This document shows, one piece after another, positions 45,365 through 49,997 of a stretch of 49,997 nt of DNA (positions are counted from its first letter, which is position 1; every line of letters starts with the position of its first letter). Origin of the DNA: Gilliamella sp. Occ3-1. Lineage in GTDB: Bacteria; Pseudomonadota; Gammaproteobacteria; Enterobacterales; Orbaceae. The position numbers and the translations under genes were made by a program. The notes beneath the pieces were generated by a model. That model saw only the letters and a list, made by a program, of their open reading frames with translations, ran no database searches and was not told where the DNA came from. Location of the stretch: assembly GCF_001690655.1 (NCBI RefSeq), contig NZ_LZHQ01000003.1:1-49997 (forward strand), written 5' to 3'.

Positions 45365-48061
45365 ATGGCAGTAACTAACATGAATGAGTTAAATGAGTTA
45401 ATGGATCGAGTCAAAAAGGCGCAGGAGACTTATTCAACTTATACTCAAGAACAAGTCGACAAAATCTTTGTAGCAGCTGCAACAGCCGCCGCTGCGGCAC
45501 GTATTCCACTTGCGCAACAAGCTGTTGCAGAGTCAGGAATGGGAATTGTCGAAGATAAGGTCATAAAAAACCTTTTTGCCGCTGAGTATATTTTAAATAA
45601 ATATCGTCACGATAAGACTTGTGGAGTCGTTGCTGAAAATGAACCATTCGGTACTATTACTATAGCAGAGCCACTTGGTATTATTTGTGGAATTGTTCCA
45701 ACAACTAACCCAACTTCAACTGCGATTTTTAAATCATTAATTAGCTTAAAAACTCGCAATGCAATTGTCTTCTCTCCACATCCTCGAGCTAAAAAATCAA
45801 CTATTGAAGCTGCTCGAATTGTATTAGATGCCGCAATTAAAGCTGGTGCACCAAAAGATATTATTGGTTGGATTGACGAGCCATCTATCGAATTATCAAA
45901 TGCATTAATGCACCACGATGATGTGTCTGCTATTTTAGCAACCGGTGGACCAGGCATGGTAAAAGCGGCTTATAGTTCAGGTAAACCTGCGTTAGGTGTT
46001 GGTGCAGGTAATACACCAGTTGTTATAGATGAAACAGCTGATTTGAAACGTGCTGTTGCCTCAGTACTTATGTCTAAGACATTTGATAACGGGATGATCT
46101 GTGCATCAGAACAAGCAATTGTTGTTGTTGATTCTGTCTATGATGAAGTACGTCGCTTATTAACTCAATATGGTGCATATGTCTTAAATGCTAAAGAAAC
46201 TGAAGCAGTACAAGGTATTATTTTAAACGACAAAGGCGCCTTAAATGCCAATATTGTTGGTCAGCCAGCAACTAAAATTGCTGAAATGGCTGGTCTTAAA
46301 GTTCCAGCTGGTTCGAAAGTACTTGTTGGCGAAGTAAGTAAAGTTGATTTATCTGAACCGTTTGCCCACGAAAAACTTTCTCCAACGCTTGCTATGTTCA
46401 GGGCTAAAGATTTCTCTGAAGCTGTTGATAAAGCAGAAAAATTGGTTGAAATGGGTGGAATGGGGCACACTTCAGTCCTTTATACTGATCAAGATAGCAA
46501 TCGTGAACGTATTGCTTATTTTGGTAGTAAAATGAAAACTTGCCGTATTTTAATAAATCAACCGGCGGCTCATGGTGGTATTGGTGATTTATATAATTTT
46601 GATTTAGCGCCATCTTTAACATTAGGATGTGGTTCTTGGGGTGGTAACTCGGTATCTGAAAATGTTGGACCGAAGCACTTAATCAATAAGAAAACAATCG
46701 CTAAGAGAGCAGAAAATATGTTATGGCACAAACTACCAAGTTCTATCTATTTTAAACGTGGCTCACTACCAGTTGCTTTAAGTGAAGTGGTTGAGCAAGG
46801 TGCAAAACGTGTATTTTTGGTAACAGATAAATTTCTATTTAATAACGGTTACTCAAAACAAATCACTGATCAATTAGAAGCACAAGGTGTTATTTGTGAA
46901 ACTTTCTTTGATGTTGAAGCAGATCCAACATTAAGTGTCGTGCGTAAGGGGACTGATTCAATGCAAGCATTCCAACCGGATACAATTATTGCGTTGGGTG
47001 GTGGTTCACCAATGGATGCTGCTAAAATCATGTGGGTTTTATATGAGCATCCAGAAACTAAATTCGAAGAACTAGCATTACGTTTTATGGATATTCGTAA
47101 ACGTGCTTGCCACTTCCCAAATATGGGGCAAAAAGCAAAATTAATTTGTGTAACAACCACATCAGGTACAGGCTCTGAAGTAACTCCATTTGCCGTTGTT
47201 ACTGATGATGCAACAGGTCAAAAATATCCATTAGCGGATTATGCTATTACGCCTAATATGGCAATAGTTGATGCGAACTTAGTGATGAATATGCCTCGTT
47301 CACTTTGTGCAGCTGGAGGCTATGATGCCGTAACGCATGCTTTAGAAGCTTACGTATCAGTTATGGCAAGTGAGTTTTCTGATGGGCAAGCGCTACAAGC
47401 GCTAAGCATACTTAAAGCTTATTTACCAGCAAGTTATAGAGAAGGGGCTAAAAATCCTATTGCTCGAGAAAAAGTGCATAGTGCTGCAACGTTAGCTGGT
47501 GTTGCTTTTGCTCAAGCATTCCTTGGTGTTTGTCACTCAATAGCTCATAAAATTGGTGCAGCGTTCCATATTCCTCATGGTGTTGCTAATGCGATGTTAA
47601 TTAGTAATGTTGTTCGCTTTAATGCAACCGATAAACCGACTAAACAAGGTACATTTAGCCAATATGGTTATCCTAAAGCAGTTAGCCGTTATGCAGAAAT
47701 TGCTGATCATTTAGGTCTAACCGCTGCTACGGATAATGATGAAAAGAAAGTCGAGAAATTAATTGGTTGGTTAGATCAACTTAGAAAAGATCTTGATATT
47801 CCATTTTCTATTAAAGAATTTGGTGTGGATGAAAAGGTCTTTTTGGCTCAAGTTGATCAGCTTGCTGTTGATGCTTTTGATGACCAATGTACTGGTGCAA
47901 ATCCACGTTATCCTCTAATTGCGGAGCTAAAACAGATCCTTCTTGATACTTATTATGGTCGTGCATATCAAGACAAAGGCGATCTTAGCGAAGATGTAGC
48001 TGTACAAACAGCGGCTAAAGGTGTAGGAACAACCAAAAAGAAAGTAGCTAAAAAGAAATAA
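45365..48061 (+). CDS. adhE: Bifunctional aldehyde-alcohol dehydrogenase AdhE
   Basis: Fermentation enzyme that reduces acetyl-CoA to acetaldehyde and then to ethanol, usually in helical spirosomes. The N-terminal aldehyde dehydrogenase half (about 1-440) carries GIICGIVPTTNPTSTAIFKS, ATGGPGMVKAAYSSGKPALG and the nucleophilic cysteine in DNGMICASEQ. The C-terminal iron alcohol dehydrogenase half (about 450-870) has IALGGGSPMDAAKIMWVLYE, TTTSGTGSEVTPFAVVTDDA, and the iron ligands in AYDAVTHALEAY-type and AFLGVCHSIAHKIGAAFHIP segments. Length is 898 aa against 891, ending in a lysine-rich tail. AAGGAG precedes the ATG. It stands alone, with terminators on both sides. With SdaA and AdhP it fits a fermentative gut life. 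Confidence 0.97.
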   Translation: MAVTNMNELNELMDRVKKAQETYSTYTQEQVDKIFVAAATAAAAARIPLAQQAVAESGMGIVEDKVIKNLFAAEYILNKYRHDKTCGVVAENEPFGTITIAEPLGIICGIVPTTNPTSTAIFKSLISLKTRNAIVFSPHPRAKKSTIEAARIVLDAAIKAGAPKDIIGWIDEPSIELSNALMHHDDVSAILATGGPGMVKAAYSSGKPALGVGAGNTPVVIDETADLKRAVASVLMSKTFDNGMICASEQAIVVVDSVYDEVRRLLTQYGAYVLNAKETEAVQGIILNDKGALNANIVGQPATKIAEMAGLKVPAGSKVLVGEVSKVDLSEPFAHEKLSPTLAMFRAKDFSEAVDKAEKLVEMGGMGHTSVLYTDQDSNRERIAYFGSKMKTCRILINQPAAHGGIGDLYNFDLAPSLTLGCGSWGGNSVSENVGPKHLINKKTIAKRAENMLWHKLPSSIYFKRGSLPVALSEVVEQGAKRVFLVTDKFLFNNGYSKQITDQLEAQGVICETFFDVEADPTLSVVRKGTDSMQAFQPDTIIALGGGSPMDAAKIMWVLYEHPETKFEELALRFMDIRKRACHFPNMGQKAKLICVTTTSGTGSEVTPFAVVTDDATGQKYPLADYAITPNMAIVDANLVMNMPRSLCAAGGYDAVTHALEAYVSVMASEFSDGQALQALSILKAYLPASYREGAKNPIAREKVHSAATLAGVAFAQAFLGVCHSIAHKIGAAFHIPHGVANAMLISNVVRFNATDKPTKQGTFSQYGYPKAVSRYAEIADHLGLTAATDNDEKKVEKLIGWLDQLRKDLDIPFSIKEFGVDEKVFLAQVDQLAVDAFDDQCTGANPRYPLIAELKQILLDTYYGRAYQDKGDLSEDVAVQTAAKGVGTTKKKVAKKK

Positions 48062-48084
48062 CATAAGTTTATTTTGAACTGAAT

Positions 48085-48122
48085 AAAACCCTGAAATAAG
48101 CATATATTTTGGGGTTTTTTTA
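48085..48122 (+). terminator. Terminator after adhE
   Basis: AAAACCC...(48085 onward) pairs with GGGGTTTT (48111-48118) as the base of a long stem, followed by more T. It lies 24 nt past the adhE stop. Confidence 0.75.
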
Positions 48123-48171
48123 TGATTTTGATTTATTTTTAAGCAAACAAAATAAAATTTGTTTTTTTTGC

Positions 48172-48200
48172 TTGCAAGGTTAAATGTTCTAGTTCATAAT
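48172..48200 (+). promoter_or_regulatory. Promoter of the tRNA-tufB operon
   Basis: TTGCAA (48172-48177), a 17-nt spacer and CATAAT (48195-48200), followed by a GCGC discriminator, 14 nt before tRNA-Thr. The GC-rich discriminator is typical of stringently controlled stable-RNA promoters. Confidence 0.7.
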
Positions 48201-48213
48201 GCGCAGCACTTAG

Positions 48214-48289
<76 letters not shown>

Positions 48290-48322
48290 TTTTCCTAAGT
48301 AGACAAATTTATAAAGATTCGG

Positions 48323-48407
<85 letters not shown>

Positions 48408-48462
48408 TCATCTAATATTAGCAATAGCTAATTGAAGCATTTAGGTAGCCGAGTTTGAACAT

Positions 48463-48537
<75 letters not shown>

Positions 48538-48540
48538 ATT

Positions 48541-48616
48541 GCTGATATAGCTCAGTTGGTAGAGCGCACCCTTGGTAAGGGTGAGGTCGGCAGTTCAAAT
48601 CTGCCTATCAGCACCA
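48541..48616 (+). tRNA. thrT: tRNA-Thr(GGU)
   Basis: 76-nt cloverleaf beginning GCTGATATAGCTCAGTTGG; the loop in CTTGGTAAG gives anticodon GGU, and CCA is encoded. It lies only 3 nt after tRNA-Gly. Last tRNA before tufB. Confidence 0.97.
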
Positions 48617-48677
48617 TTCTTGTTAATCTCATAATTTCCTAAGCTTCTAAAAATATCAAATTTGCCTGTTTTAGAGC

Positions 48678-48706
48678 TTGTCACTTGGTAACTTTATCTG
48701 TTATCA
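48678..48706 (+). promoter_or_regulatory. Possible internal promoter for tufB
   Basis: TTGTCA (48678-48683), a 17-nt spacer and TTATCA (48701-48706), about 100 nt before tufB. This would let tufB be made apart from the tRNAs. A dyad GTGGTGA-T-TCACCAC (48764-48778) lies in the leader. Confidence 0.4.
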
Positions 48707-48807
48707 TTCAGAGCTAATTTTAAGTTAGTATTATGTTGATATTAAATATGATACTTGGTTAATGTGGTGATTCACCACCGATTTGTATTACATTTGAGGG
48801 ACAATAA

Positions 48808-49992
<1,185 letters not shown>

Positions 49993-49997
49993 TCAAA

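Overview
The window reads as a chromosomal segment of an AT-rich gammaproteobacterium. Nearly every housekeeping protein resembles its Escherichia coli counterpart in length and motifs, and two gene orders match the enteric arrangement: xerD-dsbC-recJ, and tRNA-Thr/Tyr/Gly/Thr followed by tufB. The low GC, split or rearranged enteric operons, several decaying genes and the rich set of PTS/sugar genes would fit an insect-gut member of the Orbales (Gilliamella-like). That placement is inference from gene content only.

Layout. 1-433: tail of an IS3-family element cut by the window edge. 676-8914: envelope and RNA-modification genes (envC, yibQ-type deacetylase, rapZ, rdgB, rluA, dsbB, rluC, a histidine phosphatase, bepA). 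9116-19629: proS, the serine-degradation pair sdaC-sdaA with a CRP-type site in front of sdaC, an XRE regulator with a likely self-operator, mpl, and recJ-dsbC-xerD. 19890-26032: a membrane protein whose natural start is followed by an amber codon, grxB, a LacD-type aldolase, adhP, an APC permease and a frameshifted acetyltransferase. 26133-29197: an intact ascorbate-type PTS (IIC, IIB, IIA) whose divergent LacI-family regulator is wrecked, with a perfect palindrome left between them. 29214-33391: tRNA-Pro, tgt and queA, separated and flanked by two related M48 lipoprotein proteases. 33420-33810 holds gene debris. 33874-36889: alaA, then an ACT-domain protein with its UPF0210 partner. 37179-43995: a galactitol-type PTS (IIA, IIB, IIC), a PRD regulator and a class II aldolase, facing a convergent dhaK-dhaL pair. 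44283-49992: tcdA, adhE, four tRNAs and tufB.

How the genes work together. The serine pair imports L-serine and deaminates it to pyruvate. AdhE and AdhP handle acetyl-CoA, acetaldehyde and ethanol in fermentation. Two PTS loci feed sugar phosphates into aldolase-type cleavage. The 37-44 kb block is the best candidate for an uncharacterised catabolic module: PTS uptake, FucA-like cleavage giving dihydroxyacetone phosphate or a relative, and a DhaK/DhaL kinase without a visible DhaM. I see no CRISPR array, phage block, plasmid origin or recognised defence system. The most distinctive sequence-level observations are the tRNA-Pro promoter whose -10 lies inside an inverted repeat, the orphan palindrome next to the dead LacI regulator, the amber codon in the Pr6Pr-like gene, the loss of the structural cysteines in DsbC, and the duplicated loiP-like protease sitting between queA and tgt.
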